In this document: one piece after another, positions 1-8,356 of the stretch
How positions within the stretch are numbered: position 1 is the first letter of the stretch
How the letters are laid out: every line of letters starts with the position of its first letter
Source: Aquimarina sp. MMG016
GTDB lineage: Bacteria > Bacteroidota > Bacteroidia > Flavobacteriales > Flavobacteriaceae
DNA: 64,000 bases
Direction: 5' to 3'
Assembly: GCF_018100805.1 (NCBI RefSeq)
Contig: NZ_JAGJEA010000013.1
Span: 1 to 64,000 of the forward strand
Translations under genes and position numbers: made by a program
The notes under the pieces: model-generated
What the model saw: only the letters and a program-made list of their open reading frames with translations
Databases searched by the model: none
What the model was told of the DNA's origin: nothing

Positions 1-3000
1 GCCTCACACTCTAAAGTAACTCCTGCCAAAGTAGGCGTTACAGGTGCTGTAGTATCCTCAGCAGTAACTATAACAGCTAACTCATCAGTACAACCACTGG
101 AAGTAGTTGCTAATATATAATATGTTGTAGTTGTTGATGGATTTACCGTACTACTAGCTAATTCATTAGCTCCTGTTGCAGGTGTAGCACTATGATAAGT
201 ATATGTTGCTCCAGTAGAATTTGCATCTAAAATTGTTATAGACGTTAAATCAAAATTTTCATTAGGACATATAGAAGGTGTGTCAGTCGTACTAATATCT
301 GGAGTAGCATTCACCGTTACTCCATAGGCTACAGAAGGCAAAGAAGTACAACCATTTCCATCCGTAACTGTATAGGTAATATTAGTAGTACCAGCTGAAA
401 CTCCTGTAACAACTCCTGATCCATTAACTGTAGCTACACCTGTATCTGAAGAAAACCAAGAGATAGTTCCAGCAGTTCCTTCTGTTAAGTCTATTGTTGC
501 TCCAACACATACCGCTGTTGGGCCAGTGATTGGATTTGCAGTAGGGATAGCAGGGTCAGATAAGACAATATCCAATGTTGATCCCGAACATCCCGATAAA
601 CCTATTGTTATATTTGTATAAGCACCTTCATCTAATCCGGCGATTATGACCTGACCTCCAGTATCTGATGTAATATTATTAGGACCAATAGCAACACCAT
701 CATCTAAATAACTAACACTATATACGGTATTTGCCGTTAATCCACTTAAAGTAATTGAACCATTATTCCCTCCACAAGTAGTTGGATTAGCACCAACGGC
801 GATAGCCGAAACATCCGGAATGGTTAAGATCGCAGCATTAGATGTTACATCTCCACAGACATAAGCACTATTACCTACAATAACCTGATATTGGTTATTG
901 TTCAATCCATCATTAGCCCCTGTAATTGTTAATGTTGTAGTATTGGTTCCGGAATAAATTCCTCCATTACTTAAATCATTAAAACTAGATCCACCATCAG
1001 TACTTAATTGCCACTGATAAGTAAGATTAGAACCACTTGCTGCAACTGTAAAACTTCCATTAGCGCCAGCACATATTGTTTGAGGTGTAGGTTGACTATT
1101 AATTGTTGGGCCTGTACCTACCTCTTGAAAATCAAATACTGTATTTGAATCTGCATCTGCTGGAGTCGTATATCCATCAGAACCACTGGTAACAAGACCA
1201 TTACCATTAACTGTTATAGGTAAAGGTCCTAACAATCCATCACTATTATCATCTGTATAACCCGCCTCTTCTACATCATTACAAGAGTCATTATCAGAGT
1301 CTAATTGATAAGGGTCGTATGTTGAGTTAGTATCACTATCTGCAATCGTATAAGCTAACACGTTACTTTCTGCGGTAGTTTCTACGGAATCAAATAATCC
1401 ATTTGCTCCAACCGTTGTAGAATCTGCACCATCTATTCTACCATTACTATCCGCATCTGCAACTCCTGAAACACTATCTGCATCCGCCTCAATAATATCA
1501 AAAACCCCATCATTATCAGAATCAAGGTCTAAACTATTAATTATACCATCACCATCTGTATCTAAAATAGCTACTACCCCATTTGAATTTAAAGAAGAAC
1601 CATTAGCGGCAGCATAATCTGCATCTTGATAATTTGGTATTGTATCAGTATCATCATCTGCTGCGGGATCACTAGATAGACATGTAAACTTGGAAGATAC
1701 GGCTACGGTAAAAGTTTGAATATCTTCATCTCCAAAATCGGGTAAATTAGCTGACGTAAATATATTGGTTCCATTTACATCAATTGCATAGCTTGCAGTA
1801 CCATTCTCATTAGAGCCACCAGTACTATTTAACCCATCTCCAAAGGAGTCAAAAATGGTAAATTCATAACTACCAGTTGTATTTACAATTGTAGAGGAAG
1901 TTATTATAGAATCACCATTCAGGTATGGACCTCCACTTGCTATTAAATTAGAAGAAGGGTCTCTAAGCTCCCAAGTTGTTTCATTTTCATACCGATCTAA
2001 ATCTATTGTAATCGTAATCGTTGTAATAACAGGATCTGTACCACACAATTCTTGTGTATCTGTAATACCATCATTATCATCATCTATATCAATGGCATCC
2101 AAAATCCCATCAGCATCCTGATCTCCTGCCAGAATTGGTGAAGTAGCAACACTATCCTGATCATCTTCGGTACTTATATTATTATTTGGAGTAGAATCCG
2201 GGTCATTATTATCACTTGCAGTAATTTCAGCACTATTTAAATATAAACCAGTTCCATTAACTGTAGCTGTAATTTCTATTGTAATTGAAGCTCCATTATT
2301 TAAAGTTCCAATGTTCCAAAGTCCGGTGCCTGAATTATAATCACCTCCACTATCATCACTCACATAAGTATAACCGGATGGTAATTGATCCGTAACCTGA
2401 ACTCCAGTTGCATTGATTGGTCCATCATTAGTAACTGTTATTGAAAAGATCACATTATTACCAACTACCGGTGAACTATTATTTACTGATTTAGTTAATC
2501 TTAAATCCGCATTATCATTGGCATCATCCCTAAAATCTAAATCTCCTCCTGAACTTGCATCACTATCTTCATCAGGTAAAATAACTGCCCCACTAAGTGG
2601 ATCATCAATACTACCGCCAGGGTCACTATAACCCGATGATGTATCCGTAACATTATCTAACCCATCACCATCGGCATCTGAATTCGTTAGTGTCAATCCT
2701 GCTTCAGTTGTATCATCTGCTCCTTCATTATCACTATCTGTGTCTAAGTAATCAGGATTATCAGTTCCATCAGTATTAACGGGAGAAAGACCAGTTAAAT
2801 AAGCGGTATCTACTCCAAATATATTATAAATTCCATTTGGAGCTGTATATCCAACAGTTGTTTGGGCTTCGACATTATCAGGTATTCCATCTCCATCACT
2901 ATCCAAATCCAAATAATTCTGAATGGTATCACTATCATCCGTACTTTCGGCAATTGTATAGCTCAGAAGACCACTTTCTGCAGTAGTTTCTATACTATTA

Positions 3001-5519
3001 AAAACTCCATTTGCTCCAACAGCTATAGACACTGTAGCTCCATCTATTCTTCCATCATTATCACTATCCGCTACTCCAGAAACACTAATAGCATTAGATT
3101 CTATAACATCAAAAATACCATCATTATCTGAGTCTAAATCTAAACTATTAATTATACCATCACCATCAGTGTCCATATTGGCACAAACTCCATTAGAGTT
3201 TAAGGTACAAAAATCAGGATCTTGAAAATTTACAACTCCATCTCCATCTGTATCTTCATTAGGGTCGGCGGTAAAACAGGTAAACGGATTAATATTTGTG
3301 TTTACATTGAAATTGGTAGTTTCTGAAGCTCCAAAATTACCTCCGCTAGCAACCGATGCACCGTTTAATGACACATCGTACGTACCATTACCGTTAGCGC
3401 AGCAAATTCCATTACTTCCACTATCAGAAATTGTAAATGAAAAGCTACCTACCAATGGTGTAGATATTGGAGGGATTATTACGTTTGTTGAAGGCTGACC
3501 AGTATATGGACCTCCAGTGGCAATTACTCCAGAGGGGCCAGTCAACGTCCAAGTAGTTTGCTCTGGTAAATTATCTGTTAATATAGATACAACTATAGTT
3601 GCGGGAACTACAACATTAGCAGGATCGGTACCACATAATTCCTGCGTATCCGTAATCCCATCATTGTCGTCATCAAGATCTTCATTATTCAATACACCAT
3701 CACCATCAAAATCATCAGTATTGAAGATATCTCTATAATCAACATCTCCTCCAGTCGTTGCATCACTATCCACATCTGGTAATATGATTCCTCCTGTCAA
3801 AGGATTATCTATAGTTCCTCCCGGATCAGAATAATCTGCAGAAGTATCAATATTATCATCTAATCCATCACCATCTGTATCGTTATTTGCTAACGTAAGC
3901 CCAGCTTCTTCTGTGTCATCTCCACCATCATTATCACTATTGATATCTAAATAGTCTGGATTATCAAGACCATCTGTATTCTCAGGAGTAATTCCTTCTC
4001 CAGAACCAGGCGTCGTTTCATAAATATCATCAAGACCATTGTCGTCTGAATCTACTTCACTAGGAATAACATAACCTATAGTTGTCTGACCTTCTATATT
4101 ATCAGGGATTCCATCATTGTCCGAATCTAGATCTAAGCTATTTATGATATTATCCCCATCGGTATCCCCAACACCTTCAACTGTATCTAAAATTCCATCA
4201 TTATCATCATCAATATCTGTTTCATCAAAAATTCCATCGCCATCTGTATCTTGTAAACATGATGAAAAGAAAACTACCTGCTGTGTAAAATTAAATCCCT
4301 GAACAACTGCTGTGCTACAAGTAGCATTGGCGCTTATATCAAGAAATTGAAAATTAGCACTTGCAGCAGTTGTAACTGTATTTGGGTTAGTCAAATAGTA
4401 CACATTTCCACTTCCACTAGCTGCTAAATATAAATTATCATCAGGTCCTAATTGAACACCTGCCCAAGACCCCAATGTTTCATCCTCAACTCTAACAGAA
4501 GTATTATCACCGATAATATGCATATATAGATCAGACGCCCAAGCCACAGCCACGGTAAAATTCTCATGTGTGTAATAGATCCTACTACCATCAGGAGAAA
4601 ATTCTAAACTATAACCTGAATCGGTAAGCTCCGTGGTTGTTCTGGGAACATGAGTCCAAGCACCAACAGCTCCAGTTTCTTCATTAAAATCAGCATAAAA
4701 AACACCTCCATCAATAGCTTCGATTGCAACTGCGATTCGGTCATTCTGTTGAGAAAAACGAATTGAAGACCTATCCGCTATTACCGAAAAATTAGTCGGC
4801 AAACTAACAGATACATCAGGATTATTAGCTCTAGCGGGCGCCAAAAGATTATCAGAATCAACTCTCCACAAATTCAAACTAGCGGCACAATCTGATGTAC
4901 AACTAGGGTCGTCGTATCCTAATGTAGCCACCCAAGCTCCACATAATGCACCATTATTAGTACCATATAAGGCCTCTGAGGTTGCATTATTTAATACATT
5001 ATTTTTACTAATTACAGTTTGTGAAGGAATATCTATAATAGAATAGTACGTAGTCCCAACGCTACTACCACCACTATTACCAGAGCTACCATCACCGTGT
5101 AATAAGTACACCTGTTCCAAATTCGTACCGGGTACAGGCATTACAACAGCCATTTGAGTTCTAGTAGCATTTGTATTTAAAAGATCCGTAGGAATTGTAA
5201 GGTTATTATAAAGATTACCCGCATTATCCCTTACTGTACCGTTATCTGCATAAAAAACAAGTTCTCCGGTCAATGGATCACTCCACGCAGAAGTTGCCTC
5301 AAAAGCACCGTCTGAAGGTAAATTACAAGTAATAGTAGGAGGAGAGGTTCTAAAATCCATTAAATACCCCTCACCGTTCCACCAATGAGCATCAAAAGTA
5401 GAAGTTTGTGCAATTGCCGAAGCGGAATATAAAAAAAACAGAAATAGTAATAACGCCCTAAGAAGTAGGTTATTATATTTATACTTGTGCACATGTTGGG
5501 GTTGAGTAATAATTCTCAT
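1..5519 (-). CDS. Giant secreted surface protein with TSP3, DUF11 and Ig-like repeats (C-terminus outside window)
   Basis: Open frame from an ATG at 5519 to the left edge, so about 1,839 residues are visible and the 3' end is missing. A signal peptide (residues 1-37, hydrophobic core then SASAIAQ) leads into a ~380-residue domain without repeats (to about 420) that may be propeller-like. Then come Asp-rich thrombospondin type 3 motifs (DTDGDGI, DLDSDNDGI; ~422-610), a CGTDP-beta domain-TSP3 module (~610-910), a DUF11-like domain (~1000-1085), a second copy of the module (~1140-1420), an Ig-like domain with YQWQLSTDGG (~1470-1557) and a Big_2-like domain (~1660-1720). TSP3 motifs bind calcium. 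Such flavobacterial proteins are usually exported by the type IX system with a C-terminal sorting domain, which would lie outside the window. Adhesion is inferred; the ligand is unknown. Confidence 0.85.
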   Translation of the reverse strand, partial: MRIITQPQHVHKYKYNNLLLRALLLFLFFLYSASAIAQTSTFDAHWWNGEGYLMDFRTSPPTITCNLPSDGAFEATSAWSDPLTGELVFYADNGTVRDNAGNLYNNLTIPTDLLNTNATRTQMAVVMPVPGTNLEQVYLLHGDGSSGNSGGSSVGTTYYSIIDIPSQTVISKNNVLNNATSEALYGTNNGALCGAWVATLGYDDPSCTSDCAASLNLWRVDSDNLLAPARANNPDVSVSLPTNFSVIADRSSIRFSQQNDRIAVAIEAIDGGVFYADFNEETGAVGAWTHVPRTTTELTDSGYSLEFSPDGSRIYYTHENFTVAVAWASDLYMHIIGDNTSVRVEDETLGSWAGVQLGPDDNLYLAASGSGNVYYLTNPNTVTTAASANFQFLDISANATCSTAVVQGFNFTQQVVFFSSCLQDTDGDGIFDETDIDDDNDGILDTVEGVGDTDGDNIINSLDLDSDNDGIPDNIEGQTTIGYVIPSEVDSDDNGLDDIYETTPGSGEGITPENTDGLDNPDYLDINSDNDGGDDTEEAGLTLANNDTDGDGLDDNIDTSADYSDPGGTIDNPLTGGIILPDVDSDATTGGDVDYRDIFNTDDFDGDGVLNNEDLDDDNDGITDTQELCGTDPANVVVPATIVVSILTDNLPEQTTWTLTGPSGVIATGGPYTGQPSTNVIIPPISTPLVGSFSFTISDSGSNGICCANGNGTYDVSLNGASVASGGNFGASETTNFNVNTNINPFTCFTADPNEDTDGDGVVNFQDPDFCTLNSNGVCANMDTDGDGIINSLDLDSDNDGIFDVIESNAISVSGVADSDNDGRIDGATVSIAVGANGVFNSIETTAESGLLSYTIAESTDDSDTIQNYLDLDSDGDGIPDNVEAQTTVGYTAPNGIYNIFGVDTAYLTGLSPVNTDGTDNPDYLDTDSDNEGADDTTEAGLTLTNSDADGDGLDNVTDTSSGYSDPGGSIDDPLSGAVILPDEDSDASSGGDLDFRDDANDNADLRLTKSVNNSSPVVGNNVIFSITVTNDGPINATGVQVTDQLPSGYTYVSDDSGGDYNSGTGLWNIGTLNNGASITIEITATVNGTGLYLNSAEITASDNNDPDSTPNNNISTEDDQDSVATSPILAGDQDADGILDAIDIDDDNDGITDTQELCGTDPVITTITITIDLDRYENETTWELRDPSSNLIASGGPYLNGDSIITSSTIVNTTGSYEFTIFDSFGDGLNSTGGSNENGTASYAIDVNGTNIFTSANLPDFGDEDIQTFTVAVSSKFTCLSSDPAADDDTDTIPNYQDADYAAANGSSLNSNGVVAILDTDGDGIINSLDLDSDNDGVFDIIEADADSVSGVADADSNGRIDGADSTTVGANGLFDSVETTAESNVLAYTIADSDTNSTYDPYQLDSDNDSCNDVEEAGYTDDNSDGLLGPLPITVNGNGLVTSGSDGYTTPADADSNTVFDFQEVGTGPTINSQPTPQTICAGANGSFTVAASGSNLTYQWQLSTDGGSSFNDLSNGGIYSGTNTTTLTITGANDGLNNNQYQVIVGNSAYVCGDVTSNAAILTIPDVSAIAVGANPTTCGGNNGSITLSGLTANTVYSVSYLDDGVAIGPNNITSDTGGQVIIAGLDEGAYTNITIGLSGCSGSTLDIVLSDPAIPTANPITGPTAVCVGATIDLTEGTAGTISWFSSDTGVATVNGSGVVTGVSAGTTNITYTVTDGNGCTSLPSVAYGVTVNATPDISTTDTPSICPNENFDLTSITILDANSTGATYTYHSATPATGANELASSTVNPSTTTTYYILATTSSGCTDELAVIVTAEDTTAPVTPTLAGVTLECE

Positions 5520-5572
5520 AGGCACTTTTGATTTGGGATAATAGTATGTTTACTTAAGCTTTACATTGTAGG

Positions 5573-5589
5573 TTACGGTTTTACCGTAA
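5573..5589. promoter_or_regulatory. Perfect inverted repeat in the leader of the surface-protein gene
   Basis: TTACGGT-TTT-ACCGTAA: two exact 7-base arms with a 3-base centre, 54 bases before the start codon. It lies just downstream of a near-consensus flavobacterial -7 element read on the minus strand (GATATTTG, 5611-5604, 7 of 8 matches), so it would fall in the first bases of the transcript or overlap the polymerase footprint. It could be an operator or a small leader hairpin. Confidence 0.4.
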
Positions 5590-6119
5590 TTCTACATAAC
5601 GCACAAATATCGTAAAAAAAAATAAGTTATTAACAATTTTTTGTAATAAATCATTGATGTTTTGACGATTAAAGGCATTTTACAACGATGAAATGCATAA
5701 AATTTGCTTGAAACTTAACAACAATAAACCAGAATAACCTTTTTAGTTTATCTATTTTACTTATAAAAATATACGTGCATTATACAAGTAAAGTTACAAA
5801 AAAAATTAAATAAATTAACATAATTTTAATACTAGGGATTATTCCCTGCCTCTTATTTAGTAAGGCATACACCAAAATCAAGAACTGACTCCTCATAGTT
5901 AAAATAATAAATACTAGTAATTCCCAATATTAAATTAACATTTCGCCTCCGTAGATTTGTTTCAAGAATATTTTTAAAACTAAATTTCAGTCTGTTATTA
6001 TATAATTGAATAAATAATGATCAAACGATTTGATTCGAAATCTATCTGTTATCCCTATTAACTGTAGAATTAACTAAATATATAATTCATTACAAACGAA
6101 AAAGTAGCACTCACTTCAT

Positions 6120-6127
6120 TATATTTG
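6120..6127 (+). promoter_or_regulatory. prfC promoter -7 element
   Basis: TATATTTG matches the Bacteroidota sigma consensus TAnnTTTG exactly. It sits 22 bases before the prfC ATG, which would give a leader of about 18 bases. No clear TTG at -33 is visible, and there is no Shine-Dalgarno before the ATG, as is usual in this phylum. Confidence 0.5.
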
Positions 6128-6149
6128 CGCATTATAGAGTAGATGATAT

Positions 6150-7736
6150 ATGAAATTTCTTGAAGAAATAAATAGAAGAAGAACATTTGGAATTATCTCC
6201 CACCCAGATGCTGGAAAAACCACACTAACTGAGAAGTTACTCCTTTTTGGTGGGGCAATTCAGGAAGCTGGTGCGGTAAAATCTAATAAAATTAAAAAGG
6301 GTGCAACAAGTGACTTTATGGAAATTGAGCGCCAGCGTGGGATCTCTGTTGCGACCTCTGTTCTAGCTTTTGAATATAAAGATATTAAAATCAACATTCT
6401 GGATACTCCTGGTCACAAGGATTTTGCTGAAGATACATTTAGAACTCTTACAGCAGTAGATAGTGTAATTGTGGTCATTGATGTAGCAAAAGGTGTTGAG
6501 GAACAAACAGAGAAATTGGTTTCAGTTTGTAGAATGCGTAATATTCCTATGATCGTTTTTATCAATAAGCTGGATCGGGAAGGTAAAGATGCTTTTGAAT
6601 TATTAGATGAAGTGGAACAAAAGCTTGGTCTTACTGTTACTCCTCTGAGCTTTCCTATAGGAATGGGATATGATTTTAAAGGAATCTATAATATTTGGGA
6701 AAAAAATATCAATCTTTTTAGTGGAGATAGTCGCAAAAATATTGAAGAAACCATAGAGATATCGGACTTATCCTCTCCGGAACTTAATGAAATCATCGGA
6801 GATGGTGCTGCAGAAACCCTAAGAGAAGAAGTGGAACTTGTAGAAGGAATTTATCCTTCTTTTGATGCTGAATCTTACCAAAATGGTAATCTACAACCTG
6901 TATTTTTTGGATCAGCTTTAAACAATTTTGGAGTACGAGAACTACTGGATTGTTTCATAAAAATTGCTCCTCGACCAAGGCCAAAAGAAAGTGATATACG
7001 CTTAGTAAAACCTGAAGAAGAGGATTTTACCGGTTTTGTCTTTAAAATCCATGCAAATATGGATCCTAAACATAGAGATCGATTAGCTTTTATAAAAATT
7101 GTATCTGGTACTTTTGAAAGAAATGTACCCTATTTACATACCAGGCATAACAAAAAACTTAAATTTTCTAGTCCAAATGCCTTTTTTGCAGAGAAAAAAG
7201 AGATCGTGGATATATCATACCCAGGAGACATTGTAGGACTTCATGATACCGGAAACTTTAAAATTGGCGACACACTTACTAAAGGCGAAAAGCTTCAATA
7301 TAAGGGCATCCCCAGTTTCTCTCCAGAACATTTCAGATACATTAATAATGCCGACCCAATGAAATCTAAGCAATTGGCAAAAGGTATCGATCAGTTGATG
7401 GATGAAGGTGTAGCACAGTTGTTTACTCTAGAATTAAATGGTAGAAAAGTAATTGGTACTGTTGGAGCGCTTCAGTATGAAGTCATTCAGTATCGTTTAG
7501 AACACGAATATGGTGCTAAATGTACCTACGAAAACCTAAATGTGCATAAAGCTTGTTGGGTAGATCCCGAAGATCCTGAAAACGAAGAATTCAAAGATTT
7601 TAAACGTGTAAAAAGTAAATTTTTAGCAAAGGACAAACAAGGACAATTAGTATTTTTAGCCGATTCTTCTTTTAGTTTACAAATGACCCAACAGAAGTAT
7701 CCGTCTATTACGTTTCATTACACTTCTGAGTTCTAA
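6150..7736 (+). CDS. prfC: Peptide chain release factor 3
   Basis: Cytosolic translational GTPase of 528 residues (usual RF3 length) that removes RF1/RF2 from the ribosome after peptide release. The G domain is intact: P-loop SHPDAGKT at 17-24, switch II DTPGH at 85-89 and NKLD at 139-142, with the RF3-typical RQRGISV after the switch I region. Domain II and the RF3 C-terminal domain follow. It stands alone with its own promoter and ends before a strong bidirectional hairpin at 7801-7840. The next gene is convergent. The ATG at 6150 is chosen because the N-terminus MKFLEEINRRRTFGIISHPD is the usual RF3 start. Confidence 0.97.
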   Translation: MKFLEEINRRRTFGIISHPDAGKTTLTEKLLLFGGAIQEAGAVKSNKIKKGATSDFMEIERQRGISVATSVLAFEYKDIKINILDTPGHKDFAEDTFRTLTAVDSVIVVIDVAKGVEEQTEKLVSVCRMRNIPMIVFINKLDREGKDAFELLDEVEQKLGLTVTPLSFPIGMGYDFKGIYNIWEKNINLFSGDSRKNIEETIEISDLSSPELNEIIGDGAAETLREEVELVEGIYPSFDAESYQNGNLQPVFFGSALNNFGVRELLDCFIKIAPRPRPKESDIRLVKPEEEDFTGFVFKIHANMDPKHRDRLAFIKIVSGTFERNVPYLHTRHNKKLKFSSPNAFFAEKKEIVDISYPGDIVGLHDTGNFKIGDTLTKGEKLQYKGIPSFSPEHFRYINNADPMKSKQLAKGIDQLMDEGVAQLFTLELNGRKVIGTVGALQYEVIQYRLEHEYGAKCTYENLNVHKACWVDPEDPENEEFKDFKRVKSKFLAKDKQGQLVFLADSSFSLQMTQQKYPSITFHYTSEF

Positions 7737-7800
7737 ATCGATTTTAAGTGTATTTTAAAGCGTTTTTAAGCAAATAGCAACTAGTTATAAACAACAAATA

Positions 7801-7840
7801 AAAAAACCGATTTAAACAGCATTATTTAAATCGGTTTTTT
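7801..7840. terminator. Bidirectional terminator between prfC and the DUF3467 gene
   Basis: A perfect 16-bp stem (AAAAAACCGATTTAAA at 7801-7816 and its complement at 7825-7840) with an 8-base loop. There is a run of T after the stem on either strand, so it can end prfC from the left and the DUF3467 gene from the right. Confidence 0.9.
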
Positions 7841-7898
7841 ATATAAATATAGTTTTAATTAATATAAAAATTAAAAACTATAATAAAATACTATTACA

Positions 7899-8213
7899 CT
7901 AAGCTTGACCAGTCGGACCAAAATTTAAAGGAATTGGTGGTTGATCATAGTCTTTAATTTCACCATGAGCTGCTTCAAATCTTTGCACATTATCACCCAA
8001 TGCTTTTAATAAGCGTTTCGCATGCTGAGGAGTCAAAATAATTCTACTCTTAACTTTACTCTTTGGCCTACCCGGCATAATATTCACAAAATCAATAACA
8101 AACTCAGAAACCGAATGATTGATAATCGCTAAGTTGCTATATATTCCATCAGCAATAGCTTCATCTAATTCGATATTAAGTTGGTTTTGTTTTTGGTTTT
8201 TATCATCAGCCAT
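7899..8213 (-). CDS. DUF3467 family protein
   Basis: 104-residue acidic protein of the DUF3467 family. The central motif SEFVIDFVNIMPGRPKSKVKSRI followed by LTPQHAKRLLKALGDN is typical. In Bacteroidota this small gene is commonly found directly after rpoC, as here. Its function is unknown; the placement suggests a link to transcription or simply conserved order. The start is the ATG at 8213: an in-frame TTG two codons upstream would add MN and is less likely. A strong terminator lies between rpoC and this gene, so its expression may need read-through or a promoter within 8214-8320; I see no clean TAnnTTTG there. Confidence 0.85.
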   Translation of the reverse strand: MADDKNQKQNQLNIELDEAIADGIYSNLAIINHSVSEFVIDFVNIMPGRPKSKVKSRIILTPQHAKRLLKALGDNVQRFEAAHGEIKDYDQPPIPLNFGPTGQA

Positions 8214-8324
8214 ATTCAAAATGTTTTATATACATATTATATCCTACAAAAAGTGCAGGATTAGTTCAACTATTTATTTTGAAAATTACGCATTACTGCA
8301 TTTCAAAATAATGTTTCACTAAAA

Positions 8325-8353
8325 AGAAAGCCTGCCTAAAAGGCAGGCTTTCT
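8325..8353 (-). terminator. rpoC terminator
   Basis: Stem AGAAAGCCTGCC (8325-8336) with its exact complement at 8342-8353 and a 5-base loop. Read on the minus strand, the stem is followed by a T-run, directly after the rpoC stop codon. This is a strong intrinsic terminator for the secE-rpoC operon. Confidence 0.9.
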
Positions 8354-8356
8354 ATA

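Larger units (their letters stand above)
5520..6149. other. Intergenic region between divergent surface-protein gene and prfC
   Basis: 630 bases, very AT-rich, with no credible protein gene on either strand. It holds a candidate minus-strand promoter (GATATTTG, 5611-5604) and a perfect inverted repeat at 5573-5589 next to the surface-protein gene, a weak AGGGA/TCCCT hairpin at 5834-5847, an isolated TAGATTTG at 5952-5959 with no gene attached, and the prfC promoter at its right end. Confidence 0.6.

Noticed and set aside
2413..4302. Several plus-strand frames of 60-90 codons rich in Ser, Ile and Pro
   Set aside because: They are shadows of the TSP3-coding minus strand; the Asp-rich repeats read backwards give low-complexity frames.
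5834..5847. Terminator in the gap before prfC
   Set aside because: Five-bp stem without a T-run; too weak.
5952..5959. Additional promoter (TAGATTTG)
   Set aside because: Single motif match in AT-rich DNA with no gene or terminator downstream; expected by chance.
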